Source: Epibacterium ulvae
Lineage (GTDB): Bacteria > Pseudomonadota > Alphaproteobacteria > Rhodobacterales > Rhodobacteraceae
DNA length: 64,000 bases
Direction: 5' to 3'
Assembly: GCF_900102795.1 (NCBI RefSeq)
Contig: NZ_FMWG01000001.1
Location: 1-64,000, forward strand
Shown here: positions 1 through 8,693 of the stretch, piece by piece
Position numbering within the stretch: the first letter of the stretch is position 1
Layout of the letters: every line of letters starts with the position of its first letter
Program-made: the position numbers and the translations under genes
Notes under the pieces: generated by a model
The model's input: the letters and a program-made list of their open reading frames with translations, nothing else
What the model was told of the DNA's origin: nothing
Database searches by the model: none

Positions 1-15
1 GTCACCGCCAAACCT
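1..15 (+). rRNA. rrf: 5S ribosomal RNA, 3' end only
   Basis: The first bases (GTCACCGCCAAACCT) match the expected 3' terminus of an alphaproteobacterial 5S rRNA, whose CCAAACCT end pairs with an AGGTTTGG-type 5' end. The tRNA-fMet 185 bases downstream supports this, because rhodobacterial rRNA operons commonly end 5S then tRNA-fMet. Only the tail is in the window, so the call rests on a short match plus context. Confidence 0.6.
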
Positions 16-200
16 AGTAAAATCCACAAAACTCTCAAGACGATAACAAAAAAAATACCCCTCAAAAGCCCCGGCTCAAAAAAGGGGAAAACACCAAAAC
101 AGACAAATCTGTCGCGGTGAAAAAGATCAAAACCGTGCGACACCGGAACATGATCTCATGGCTTAAATAAGCCCATAAGGGCAAAAGCCCAAAAAAGCGT

Positions 201-277
<77 letters not shown>

Positions 278-565
278 ATAATAGCATAATATATCATGTT
301 GTTGATGTTAAAGATGCCAAACCGGCCGCATCGGGGGCTGTTTGCGTTTTAGCGCTAATCTCTTATTGCATAGGTTCAAGTTTGGAAAGCCCCGCTTCAA
401 CACGAGGACCACTTCAAAGCCTGCGACGAGGGGGAAGACCTGTAGCGTGTAAGCGTCGCATATGGGGCAAAAATAGCACGACATCCCGTCGAGCATTAAA
501 ACCTCAATGATACTGAATAGTTGTATATTGATGATCAAAACATAACCTATCCAAGACACAGGCTG
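278..565. other. Intergenic stretch, no convincing gene
   Basis: Apart from the hairpin above, this 288-base stretch contains only an 83-codon GTG-started minus-strand frame (559-308) just after the LysR stop. It has no ribosome binding site I can see and no recognisable domain, though it includes a CPIC pair of cysteines. I treat it as non-coding. Confidence 0.4.
316..350 (+). terminator. Possible rRNA/tRNA operon terminator
   Basis: An imperfect hairpin (GCCAAAC with GTTTGC, inner GCC with GGC) is followed by GTTTT about 40 bases after tRNA-fMet. Position suits the end of the rRNA operon, but the stem has bulges and the T tract is short. Confidence 0.35.
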
Positions 566-1483
566 TCATTTGGCACTAAGCGATTTCAAACGATCCCAAA
601 TATGAGCCGCCACATCATTGCGGGTGCCCGACCGCAGGCGGACGGCATGAATTTGTGAGATAACTTGATAAAGCTCAGAGGCAACAGGGATGAGTTTTCC
701 GGCGCTCACCCAGTGTTCGGCATAGTGGTTTGGAATAAGGCCCACATGCGTGCCAGCAAGCGTCAGGTAAGCTGTCGATTCGACGTTGCCTTGTGAAACT
801 TCTGCGTTTTCCTCCAGAAGATGGATTTCGAGATGTTCGTCGATAGGGTTATTCAAGAAGCTATGGGCTGAAATTTTGCTGTCTTTCAGCCGGGCCTCTT
901 GCGTCTTGGTGTCCATGGATTGACCGCATGGATGCTCTGGTGAGCAATATAACCCGCTTTTCTCGTCATAGAGGTGCAAGGTCTCCAAATCCCCGGGCGC
1001 CTGCGCTTCCCAGCTGGTACCCACTACAATGATATCAAGTCGCCCTGCACGAAGTTCCGTCAAATTATCGAGGTAGTCGTAGACGCCAACGCGTATACGC
1101 AACTGGTTAAAGGCTGCGTTGGCTTTCTCGATCGCCTTGCTCACCGGGTTGGAAACGTCGGTTGCCATACAATCGACCACCCCAATCCGAACAAGCTGCG
1201 TTGCCCGCCCGCCGATTTCATTCAGTTTAGACGCATAAGAATCGAGATGGCTCAGAAGCTTGTTGGTTTCGGTCAAAACTTCATGCCCAGCTGGCGTCAA
1301 TGAAAACCCCTGTCGACCACGATTACAAAGCCGCACATTCAGCCGTTGTTCAAGATTGGCGATATGAGCACTGATCGCAGGTTGACTGATTCCAAGCTGG
1401 CCTTGCGCTTTTACAAAGCCTCCCATTTCGGCGACGGCTTTGAAAACGCGTAACAAACGTAAGTCGATATCGGATAAACGCAC
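566..1483 (-). CDS. LysR-family transcriptional regulator
   Basis: 305-residue LysR-type regulator, the usual length. Residues about 5-65 form the winged helix-turn-helix (core GQLGISQPAISAHIANLEQRL), joined by a linker helix to a two-lobed effector-binding region. It is transcribed divergently from the ABC transporter operon that starts at 1671, the classic arrangement for a LysR protein controlling its neighbours. Its ligand is not predictable, but the transported compound or a product of the DUF917 enzyme is the natural candidate. Confidence 0.9.
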   Translation of the reverse strand: MRLSDIDLRLLRVFKAVAEMGGFVKAQGQLGISQPAISAHIANLEQRLNVRLCNRGRQGFSLTPAGHEVLTETNKLLSHLDSYASKLNEIGGRATQLVRIGVVDCMATDVSNPVSKAIEKANAAFNQLRIRVGVYDYLDNLTELRAGRLDIIVVGTSWEAQAPGDLETLHLYDEKSGLYCSPEHPCGQSMDTKTQEARLKDSKISAHSFLNNPIDEHLEIHLLEENAEVSQGNVESTAYLTLAGTHVGLIPNHYAEHWVSAGKLIPVASELYQVISQIHAVRLRSGTRNDVAAHIWDRLKSLSAK

Positions 1484-1538
1484 CTTGCTCCTCCGATCAG
1501 AAGTGATTGAAAATTAAGCCGAATTCGGCAAGCATGTG

Positions 1539-1555
1539 GTATGGATTATGCATAC
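1539..1555. promoter_or_regulatory. Candidate LysR operator in divergent promoter region
   Basis: GTATG and CATAC arms are separated by 7 bases, and an 8-bp palindrome TATGCATA lies inside. The site is between the divergent LysR gene and the importer operon. Dyads of this sort are typical LysR binding sites; assignment is by position only. Confidence 0.35.
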
Positions 1556-1670
1556 ATCACCTGATTGATATGGTTTTCAACTATGCATGCAGCTTAGCTT
1601 TGATGAAACGTAAAAATTACCAAGGCAGGCTGTCTTCTCGCTCGCCAACTAAACACAGGGGGTTCAATTC

Positions 1671-2720
1671 ATGCAACCGGTCAAAACACTTGCTGTAACG
1701 GTAGGCTTGGTAGCGGCCTTGGCGACCAGCACAACTGCGGAGGAAATCACCGTAAGCTCTTGGGGTGGTTTTTTTGAAGAGACCCTGAAAACCGCGATTT
1801 ATCCGGGATTTACCGAAGAAACCGGGATTGAGGTGCGCTCCATTGCGCAACCCGCTGATCAAGCTTGGTTGACCCAACTCACAAACGCTGCGCGCGCAAA
1901 AAAGGCCCCCGCCGATCTTTCACTTGTCGCTGACGAAGTGTTCATTCGTGGACAATCAATTGGTCTTTGGGCCAACCTGAATGCGGAGGATATCCCGAAC
2001 ACCGCAACCCTGATGGATGGCTTCACCAAGCAAAACGAAAGTGGCGATCTGAATGCCGTTGGCGCACTGACCTGGTTCACCACCTTTGTCACAAATACAG
2101 ACGCGTCGCCTGATGCGCCGACCTCTTGGTCAGACCTCTGGACCCGTGATTGGAGCGGCAAACTCGGGCTGACCTCAAACTCGAACAGCGGCCTGATCGA
2201 AGCTACGGCGCTTACGTTCTTTGATGGATATGAAACCATGGAGACCCGCGAAGGTCTTGAAAAGATCATCGCCAAAATCGCGGAACTGAAGCCTCAGGTG
2301 CAGCTCTGGTATCGTGACGAAGGCCAATTCCAGCAAAGCCTGGAAGCAGGAGAACTGGCTGGCGGCCTGTATTATCACGATGTGACCATACTCTCGGCAG
2401 CCGATGGACGCCCAGTCGCGTCCACATTTCCACAGGAGGGCGGCATCCTTGGCGATGCATATTGGATCGTGCCGCGCGATTCCAAGAACGTGGACGCGGC
2501 TGAAAAGTTTATCAACTATATGATCCGACCTGACATACAGGCGAAACTTGCGCGTAACCTTGGCGTGGCGCCTGTTGCGAAACGCGATACAATGGATCTG
2601 TCAGATGAAGAATTTGCAGCCGTCAGCACAACTGGTACAGCAATTCGGACTCAAACAGAAATTCACCTGCGCGAAGGCGATTGGCTGTCGGACAAGTACC
2701 TCGAGATGATTTCACGCTAA
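1671..2720 (+). CDS. ABC transporter periplasmic substrate-binding protein (PotD-like)
   Basis: 349 residues. A cleavable signal peptide is clear (TLAVTVGLVAALATSTTAEE), then a mature solute-binding fold beginning ITVSSWGGFFEE, typical of the spermidine/putrescine and iron-type binding proteins (SBP_bac_8-like). It should capture the substrate in the periplasm for the ATPase and permeases encoded next. Because this family also binds other amines and organic anions, and the operon ends with a DUF917 gene, polyamine specificity is only one possibility. A strong hairpin follows the stop codon and may raise the amount of this transcript relative to the downstream genes. Confidence 0.88.
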   Translation: MQPVKTLAVTVGLVAALATSTTAEEITVSSWGGFFEETLKTAIYPGFTEETGIEVRSIAQPADQAWLTQLTNAARAKKAPADLSLVADEVFIRGQSIGLWANLNAEDIPNTATLMDGFTKQNESGDLNAVGALTWFTTFVTNTDASPDAPTSWSDLWTRDWSGKLGLTSNSNSGLIEATALTFFDGYETMETREGLEKIIAKIAELKPQVQLWYRDEGQFQQSLEAGELAGGLYYHDVTILSAADGRPVASTFPQEGGILGDAYWIVPRDSKNVDAAEKFINYMIRPDIQAKLARNLGVAPVAKRDTMDLSDEEFAAVSTTGTAIRTQTEIHLREGDWLSDKYLEMISR

Positions 2721-2751
2721 GGCGGAGAGAAACAAGCCTAATTTTGGTTTT

Positions 2752-2783
2752 ACCGGCTTCCAGATCTTGGTGCGGAAGCCGGT
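2752..2783 (+). promoter_or_regulatory. Intercistronic hairpin after binding-protein gene
   Basis: A perfect 10-bp stem (ACCGGCTTCC with GGAAGCCGGT) with a 12-base loop sits between the binding-protein stop and the ATPase start. No T tract follows, so it looks more like an mRNA-stabilising or processing element than a terminator. Such elements commonly give excess binding protein over membrane components. Confidence 0.6.
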
Positions 2784-2806
2784 GTAGTCGTCAGAAAGAA
2801 ATACGC

Positions 2807-3856
2807 ATGGCCTCCCTATCGCTCTCCAATATCCAAAAAACATTTGGCACTTTCAAAGCGCTGCAAGATGTGAACCTTGAAATTGAATCCGGTGAATTCA
2901 TTTGCTTGCTTGGGGGATCTGGCTGCGGCAAGACGACCCTTTTACGAATAATTGCAGGACTGGAAACCAAGACATCTGGTAACCTGATGTTGGACAGTTC
3001 AAACCTATCAGAGGTTGATTGCCACAAACGCAACGTCGGAATGGTTTTCCAGAGTCTTGCTTTGTTCCCTCATCTGAATGTGGGAGACAATATTGCATAT
3101 GGTCTGGAAGTACGTGGCGTGGAAAAGTCCAAACGTGCTGCCAAAGCCGTAGAATTGCTCGAAGTGGTTGGTCTTGGTGGGTTATATGAACGCAAGGTGT
3201 CGGCCCTGTCAGGCGGGCAAAGACAGCGTGTCGCTATCGCCCGGGCGCTCGCTATCGAGCCAAAGCTCTTTTTGATGGACGAGCCATTCAGCGCGCTGGA
3301 TGCTGGCCTGCGCGAGCATTTGCAGATCGAAGTCAAGAAGCTGCAACGCAAACTTGGTGTGACCACGATTTTTGTAACCCATGATCAGCATGAAGCGATG
3401 TCGATCGCGGATCGCATCGTCATTTTGAACGAAGGGCGCATTGAACAGGCTGGCACCCCCACCGAGGTGTACGCCAAACCGCAGACCCGATTTGTCGCCG
3501 ACTTCATGGGAACGAACAACATTTTCAGTCCGGTTTTTTCGGCCGGCCAGGATGCGATGCTGGAAAACGCCAACCTAGGCATGCCAACCGGCGATCTGGC
3601 GAATGTCAACGGCAAATACACAATTGCTGTCCGCCCAGAATATCTGCGTTTGAAACCTGCTTCAGAATACAGCAAAGGCCTTGTGGGTACTGTTGATTTT
3701 GTCCGTTTGCTTGGCGCATCAATTGAAACAGAGCTTAGTGTAGGGGATCGCAGTTTCATCCATACTATGGTCTCTGATCGCGCACCTGAATTTGCGGTTG
3801 GAGATCGTGCAGAAATCGATTTCGATTTTGACCATGCTTGGGTGATCCCGTCATGA
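2807..3856 (+). CDS. ABC transporter ATP-binding protein (PotA-like)
   Basis: 349 residues from ATG 2807. Walker A is GGSGCGKTT at about 36-44, Q-loop VFQS near 80, signature LSGGQ at 134-138, Walker B LFLMDEP at 154-160, and the switch histidine in FVTHDQ. The C-terminal third is a TOBE/MOP-type regulatory domain (about 275-349), as in PotA, FbpC and related importers. I prefer the ATG at 2807 over an upstream in-frame start because the protein then begins right at the conserved beta strand. Its stop overlaps the next start (ATGA), indicating translational coupling. Confidence 0.92.
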   Translation: MASLSLSNIQKTFGTFKALQDVNLEIESGEFICLLGGSGCGKTTLLRIIAGLETKTSGNLMLDSSNLSEVDCHKRNVGMVFQSLALFPHLNVGDNIAYGLEVRGVEKSKRAAKAVELLEVVGLGGLYERKVSALSGGQRQRVAIARALAIEPKLFLMDEPFSALDAGLREHLQIEVKKLQRKLGVTTIFVTHDQHEAMSIADRIVILNEGRIEQAGTPTEVYAKPQTRFVADFMGTNNIFSPVFSAGQDAMLENANLGMPTGDLANVNGKYTIAVRPEYLRLKPASEYSKGLVGTVDFVRLLGASIETELSVGDRSFIHTMVSDRAPEFAVGDRAEIDFDFDHAWVIPS

Positions 3857-4704
3857 AGAACAGAGCCATTCCCCATATGATCGGGCTGTTCCCTCTTGGA
3901 ATGATGAGCCTGTTTTTCCTAGCTCCACTCGCCTTTATGATGATCGTAAGCTTTTATGAGCGCGACCCGCTGGGTTTCTATAATGTCGCCTTTGTCTGGG
4001 ACAACTACAGTAAGTTTTTCTCAAGCTTCTACTATTTGATCTCGCTGAGGTCTCTTTGGTCGGCTTCACTTGGCGCGGTGATTGTTGTGCTGCTGGCCTT
4101 CCCAGCGATGTACATCATCGTTGACATGTCCCGCCGCTGGCAGCTGTTCTGGGTCATTCTACTATTGTCACTGATGTGCCTGAGCGAAGTGATCATCGGT
4201 TTTGCTTGGTTGATCCTGTTCTCTGAAAACTCGGGCATTCCAAAATTTCTGGGCTGGACAGGTCTCTGGCGTGATCCACGTTCGTTGTCGCCAAGTTTCG
4301 GGGCGATGATGGTGGGCTATGTCACGCTTGGGTTTTCACTGGTTGCTTTGATGTTCCTACCGCAGCTAGCGCGCCGGGACCGCAGCATCGAAGAGGCAGC
4401 GCTGACACTGGGCACCCCTCCGATACGGGTTTTTGCCAAGGTTATCCTGCCAAACTTTAAGGCGGGGTTGATCTCGGCTCTGGTTACAATGTTCGTCTAT
4501 TTTCTAGGCGTCTTTGTGATGCCGACAATGCTTGGCCGCCCGCAAGACTGGAATATGACTGTGATCATCACCGACAAAGCTGTTGGTGACGCGAACATGC
4601 CGCTTGGCGCCGCGCTTTCCGTCATCATGTTGATCTTTACGCTGATGATTATTGGTACGTTGGCTTACGCCTCGCGCAGCAAGGATCAAGGAGCGCAACC
4701 ATGA
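3853..4704 (+). CDS. ABC transporter permease (PotB-like)
   Basis: 283 residues with about six hydrophobic segments and the cytoplasmic EAA loop EAALTLGTPPIRVFAKVILP near residues 180-200, which docks on the ATPase. Start is the ATG that overlaps the ATPase stop by four bases. It forms the transmembrane channel with the following permease. The next gene again overlaps by ATGA, so the three transporter genes are one tightly coupled unit. Confidence 0.9.
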   Translation: MKNRAIPHMIGLFPLGMMSLFFLAPLAFMMIVSFYERDPLGFYNVAFVWDNYSKFFSSFYYLISLRSLWSASLGAVIVVLLAFPAMYIIVDMSRRWQLFWVILLLSLMCLSEVIIGFAWLILFSENSGIPKFLGWTGLWRDPRSLSPSFGAMMVGYVTLGFSLVALMFLPQLARRDRSIEEAALTLGTPPIRVFAKVILPNFKAGLISALVTMFVYFLGVFVMPTMLGRPQDWNMTVIITDKAVGDANMPLGAALSVIMLIFTLMIIGTLAYASRSKDQGAQP

Positions 4705-5492
4705 CCCTGTTCCTGAAACGCGTGTTCGTTTGCTCTATCGGAGCGGGATTAATCCTGCCCTTCTTGATTGTTGCAGGAGTATCGGTCAATTCCGCGAGCA
4801 ATATTTCCTTCCCCCCGCAAGAGTTGTCACTGCAATGGTACACACAGCTATTGACCGAGCCCGACTGGTTACGGCCTATCCGTAACTCACTGGTTATCGC
4901 ATTCTTTGCGGGTTTGATCGCCGTTTCGATCGCACTGGCCGCGAACTATGTACTTTGGCGGTTGAAGTCTGGTTTTGGTAAACTGGTATTCGGCCTTGGC
5001 CTTGGCCCGTTCATGCTGCCACCGATCATTATTGCCATGGGCGCGAGCGTGTTCTGGGCCGAAATGGGCTGGTACGGGCGCGCTGAAGCAACCGTGATCT
5101 CGCATGGCGTCTTTTTTGTGACCTTGCCGTTGGTGATTATCGCACGCGGCTTTGCAGCCTTGTCTGATGATGTAATCGAAGCGTCTCGCACCATGGGAGC
5201 GACGCCTTGGCAAACCTTCGCCAAAGTGATCTTTCCTTTGGTTCTGCCCTATGCGATCACGGGCTACGCTCTGGTCGCCATTATCTCGGTGAACGAATAT
5301 CTGATTTCCTACATGGTTTCAGGTTTTGCGGTGGAAACCCTCCCGATTCGCATCTTCAATAATGTGCGCTATGGCTACACGCCTGTCGTTGCCTCCGCCG
5401 CAATGGGGTTCGCGCTACTGACGATCGGCACACTGCTCGTACTGTCGATGTTCACGGACCTTTTGAAACTTCTTGGCGCGTCTCGCGACTGA
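4701..5492 (+). CDS. ABC transporter permease (PotC-like)
   Basis: 263 residues, the second inner-membrane permease. It starts with a hydrophobic segment (LILPFLIVAGVSVNSAS), has about six membrane spans, and carries the EAA loop EASRTMGATPWQTFAKVIFP around 155-175. Length and motif match PotC-type permeases. A 26-base gap separates it from the DUF917 gene, which is very likely in the same transcript. Confidence 0.9.
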   Translation: MTLFLKRVFVCSIGAGLILPFLIVAGVSVNSASNISFPPQELSLQWYTQLLTEPDWLRPIRNSLVIAFFAGLIAVSIALAANYVLWRLKSGFGKLVFGLGLGPFMLPPIIIAMGASVFWAEMGWYGRAEATVISHGVFFVTLPLVIIARGFAALSDDVIEASRTMGATPWQTFAKVIFPLVLPYAITGYALVAIISVNEYLISYMVSGFAVETLPIRIFNNVRYGYTPVVASAAMGFALLTIGTLLVLSMFTDLLKLLGASRD

Positions 5493-5518
5493 TCCCCATA
5501 CATTCTAGGAATGAAACA

Positions 5519-6616
5519 ATGAAACAACTGTCTCGGCAGAATCTGGAAGATATTCTTATTGGTGCAACCATCCTAGGTACAGGAGGTGGCGGTGAAATGT
5601 CACTGGGTCTAGAGATGATCGATGACGCGTTGGCGCAGGGCAAAAGCTTTAACATGGTTAGTTTGGATGAAGCGCCCGAGGACGCACTTGTCTGTACACC
5701 GTATATGTTAGGGGCGATCTCACCTCTGCCAGCCGAGGAAGAAAAGAAATACGAGCGCCTTCCGAGGATTTCAGAACCTGCAATCTTGGCCGCTTTCAAA
5801 CGATTTGAAGATTACCTCGGGCGTAAATTCTATGGCACAATTTCTTGCGAATTGGGTGGCTCCAACACGGCGACTGCGTTTTATGCCGCGGCCATGGCAG
5901 ATGCTTATATCATCGACGCCGACCCAGCTGGGCGTGCGGTGCCTGAAATCACCCATTCAACCTACTATATCAACGGTCTTCCTGCTGCGCCGATTGTGAC
6001 TGCGAATGCTTTTGGCGAAACGGTCATCTGCGAAAACGTGATGGATGATGAGCGCGCCGAACACATCGTGCGGGCGCTGTCAGTGGTGAGCAGAAATGAC
6101 ATCGCAGCGATTGATCATGCGCTTGAAGTGCGCGAGATCCGCCATGCCGTTATACCGGGTGCCATTTCGATGGCCATGCGTATGGGAGAAGTCTGGCGTA
6201 AGGCCAAAGATGTTGGTTCCGACGTGCCTGACGCCATTGCGACCGAGGGTCAGGGCGCTGTTGTGTTCCGAGGCACCGTTGATGAAAACAACTGGAAGAC
6301 CGAAAATGGGTTCACGATCGGTGATATTGCAATCGAAGGAATTGAGGAAAATTCCGGGGATACCTATCATATCTGGCTCAAGAATGAGAACATGATTGGT
6401 CGTTTGAACGGTCAGGTTCACGCAACCATTCCGGATCTCATTTGTCTGATCGACACCGAAACAGGCTATGCTGTGACCAATCCCAATTACTATCAGGGCC
6501 AAAGGGTTGCGGTGGTGGTTCTGCCGGCGCCCGCGCCGTTCCTTACCCCCAAAGGACTTTCGGCCTTTGGCCCTGCCTACCTTGGGCTGAAGCAGGAATA
6601 TCGACCTGCGACTTAA
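5519..6616 (+). CDS. DUF917 family protein
   Basis: 365 residues of the DUF917 family, members of which include S-methyl-thiohydantoin desulfurase and proteins linked to hydantoin utilisation. Visible family features are the N-terminal glycine-rich LGTGGGGE (about 19-27) and the conserved central region with ELGGSNTATA and DADPAGRAVPE. Directly downstream of a binding-protein-dependent importer and under a divergent LysR gene, it is likely a catabolic enzyme acting on the imported compound. The substrate is unknown; a thiohydantoin- or hydantoin-like heterocycle is an inference from the family only. Confidence 0.82.
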   Translation: MKQLSRQNLEDILIGATILGTGGGGEMSLGLEMIDDALAQGKSFNMVSLDEAPEDALVCTPYMLGAISPLPAEEEKKYERLPRISEPAILAAFKRFEDYLGRKFYGTISCELGGSNTATAFYAAAMADAYIIDADPAGRAVPEITHSTYYINGLPAAPIVTANAFGETVICENVMDDERAEHIVRALSVVSRNDIAAIDHALEVREIRHAVIPGAISMAMRMGEVWRKAKDVGSDVPDAIATEGQGAVVFRGTVDENNWKTENGFTIGDIAIEGIEENSGDTYHIWLKNENMIGRLNGQVHATIPDLICLIDTETGYAVTNPNYYQGQRVAVVVLPAPAPFLTPKGLSAFGPAYLGLKQEYRPAT

Positions 6617-6816
6617 AATTTGCGGTTGCTGTGATGAGCTGAACGGTCAATTTTGACCGCAACTTTCGAGCTGTTTCTGGCGAGGGGCGCAGAGGGCAAA
6701 TGAGGAGGCAGATGCAACGCTTACATTGCCACAAGCATCAAGACTTCCCTGACGAATAGAAGGGTAAGAGTTCACAGTTTTGCGTAGGTCACGGTTTTGA
6801 GTTTAATAGGCTGGCT

Positions 6817-7428
6817 TTAGCTTCCAAACCGGGAAGATAATTCATTTTCATACGCCTCATAGGCTGATGAAAATCCTTCCAATGACCAGTTACGCTCAAA
6901 AGAACGCCCATGGCGATCGATAAAACGGAGCTCCAAAACTTCACCTGACAAAAGGGCGGACAAAATCTCGTCAGAGGTTGATGATGTGAAATCACATTCT
7001 CCAAATCGAAGGCATCGAAAGTCTGTTAAACGCCAGATAACCTCACCTCCTTGGGTGATCTGAAAGCCATCTCGTACAAAGACTGTGCCTCTCTCGACAC
7101 CGAACATCACGTCGTGACCGGCGATCGTCCCTTCACCACGCGGTGTGATAAACGTAAATATTCCACCGAATTGTGGGCGAGGCGCATATACATCCACCCA
7201 GCGAATATAGCAGCGCTCTTTCAATATGCCATTTTCTTCGCGTTCGTCACAGATAGTGTTCCAGATCCCGTGAAAGCTGTGGTGTGTACCACGCCAGTTT
7301 GAGGCAGTATCGCGGCCATCAATGTCTTGGGCAAACGCTCTGGTTACGCCTAAGCAGATGATTGTAAATAAGGGAAAAAGAGTTTGCAAAATATAGCTGC
7401 GGGCTGAATTTTGTCTGCTAGGTGACAT
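6817..7428 (-). CDS. Secreted protein of unknown function
   Basis: 203 residues with a signal peptide (core LFPLFTIICLGVTRAFA, cleavage probably before QD). The mature part has four cysteines (CDEREENGILKERC and CLRFGEC spacing) suggesting two disulfides in the periplasm, and many aromatic residues in a beta-rich pattern. I do not recognise the family. GGAG lies six bases before the ATG. A ten-G tract and a 12-bp palindrome lie 30-50 bases upstream of the start, in the promoter region. It stands alone: convergent with the DUF917 operon and next to tRNA-Trp. Confidence 0.75.
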   Translation of the reverse strand: MSPSRQNSARSYILQTLFPLFTIICLGVTRAFAQDIDGRDTASNWRGTHHSFHGIWNTICDEREENGILKERCYIRWVDVYAPRPQFGGIFTFITPRGEGTIAGHDVMFGVERGTVFVRDGFQITQGGEVIWRLTDFRCLRFGECDFTSSTSDEILSALLSGEVLELRFIDRHGRSFERNWSLEGFSSAYEAYENELSSRFGS

Positions 7429-7457
7429 GGCTGGCTCCGTGCTGTGTTCGCAGAAAA

Positions 7458-7478
7458 GGGGGGGGGGACCATATGGTC
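7458..7478. repeat. Poly-G tract (10) fused to 12-bp palindrome
   Basis: Ten consecutive G residues (7458-7467) run into the perfect palindrome GACCATATGGTC (7467-7478). The element lies just upstream of the minus-strand secreted-protein gene. Confidence 0.85.
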
Positions 7479-7642
7479 ATTCACATGAGTAGAGACAGAT
7501 TTATGTCTCGCCTGCTTGGAATATCACTATACGATTGAACGATAGAGCAATAGCTGCGTGCGTTCACTTTGGAGCGAGATAACAATCGTCGTACCAGAGC
7601 GACACTCTGCTATATTACAAATTATCAAATTTATGCCTATAA

Positions 7643-7718
7643 TGGCAGGGGCACCAGGGCTCGAACCCGGGACCTACGGTTTTGGAGACCGTCGCTCTAC
7701 CAACTGAGCTATACCCCT
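7643..7718 (-). tRNA. tRNA-Trp (CCA)
   Basis: 76-nt cloverleaf on the minus strand: acceptor AGGGGTA / TGCCCCT, D arm AGCTCAGTTGGTAGAGC, anticodon stem ACGGT/ACCGT enclosing loop CTCCAAA with anticodon CCA, T arm CGGGTTCGAGCCCTG, and an encoded 3' CCA. Confidence 0.97.
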
Positions 7719-7850
7719 ACAGTGACGGTGTTCCTAAGCCACATAGTCGGGCGTGGCAAGAGGTATTTCGCCATAACGACTATGCTTTGAACAAGAACTC
7801 TGGTCGATGTCGTGGTGTTCATTTATGAGCACCTCAAAAAGGTGTATGTT

Positions 7851-8534
7851 TTGAGTATTCGTAAGAAAATTGCGGACAGCCCTAGGTTTAATCGTGCGAT
7901 CGAAGGGCTTTTGGCTGCCTATGTGCGATTCGCGTTTTATACGTCACGGTGGCAGCGTGATGGCTTTGAGGACATGGATGGCTGCGTGCGTCGGGGTGAA
8001 GCCGTTATCTTTGTGTTGTGGCATCAGCGGCTAATCATGGCACCCTTTTTGTTTGATACGTCGCTTGGCCGCATTTGTGCGTTGACATCAGGTGCGCGTG
8101 CGGGACGGTTGGCCGGACAGATTCTGGTGCGGCTTGGGTTTGAAACCATTCCGATGCATAGCCATACACGCCATGTTGCACTGTCACGTGAAGTGTTGCG
8201 ACGCACCAAGGAAGGGTGCTCTATTGGGCTTGCGGCTGACGGGCCGCGCGGGCCAGCACGGGTCAGTTCTGAAGTGCCTATCATGTGGGCGCGAACGACA
8301 GGCTGCCGGGTGTTTACGGTGTCTTTTGCAGAACGGCGGGTTATCAAACTCCCGACTTGGGATAAGCAGATGTTGCCGGTTCCCTTTTCTCGTGGCGTCC
8401 TCATGTGCAAAGAATGGCACTGTGAAGTGCCTCGCAAGCCATCCCCAGAACAGGTTGAGGCATTGCAGAAAAACCTATCAGCCGCCTTGGATGAGATTAC
8501 CGATGCAGCGGATACCGCGGTCTCGAAACTCTAA
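7851..8534 (+). CDS. DUF374 lysophospholipid acyltransferase family protein
   Basis: 227 residues. The DUF374 / LPLAT hallmarks are present: WHQRLIMAPF near residue 60, the ADGPRGPARV motif around 130, and a following PIMWARTTGCRV stretch. Proteins of this family are inner-membrane-associated acyltransferases thought to modify lipids or lipid A. I chose TTG 7851 because AAAAAGG sits about eight bases upstream and the protein then begins LSIRKKIADSPRFN, as in relatives I know; an in-frame GTG at 7812 would add 13 residues but lacks a ribosome binding site. Confidence 0.8.
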   Translation: MSIRKKIADSPRFNRAIEGLLAAYVRFAFYTSRWQRDGFEDMDGCVRRGEAVIFVLWHQRLIMAPFLFDTSLGRICALTSGARAGRLAGQILVRLGFETIPMHSHTRHVALSREVLRRTKEGCSIGLAADGPRGPARVSSEVPIMWARTTGCRVFTVSFAERRVIKLPTWDKQMLPVPFSRGVLMCKEWHCEVPRKPSPEQVEALQKNLSAALDEITDAADTAVSKL

Positions 8535-8693
8535 TACACCTGATTTACTAAGCGTTTGATCAAATTATTCCTACGCCTTGCCCTGCAGCCAGCAGCGGTT
8601 AACTGATTTTTGTTGGTTTCTTCTTAGTTCAAGAAGCAAGATAAGCTCATTGTGATTGGTGAGTCTTGCGTGTTGATAACAAGGCGAGGTTTC

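Noticed and set aside
308-559. 83-codon minus-strand frame directly after the LysR gene
   Set aside because: GTG start without ribosome binding site, no recognisable domain, and it overlaps the likely rRNA operon terminator.
974-1303. 109-codon plus-strand frame inside the LysR gene
   Set aside because: Antisense shadow of a clear LysR coding sequence.
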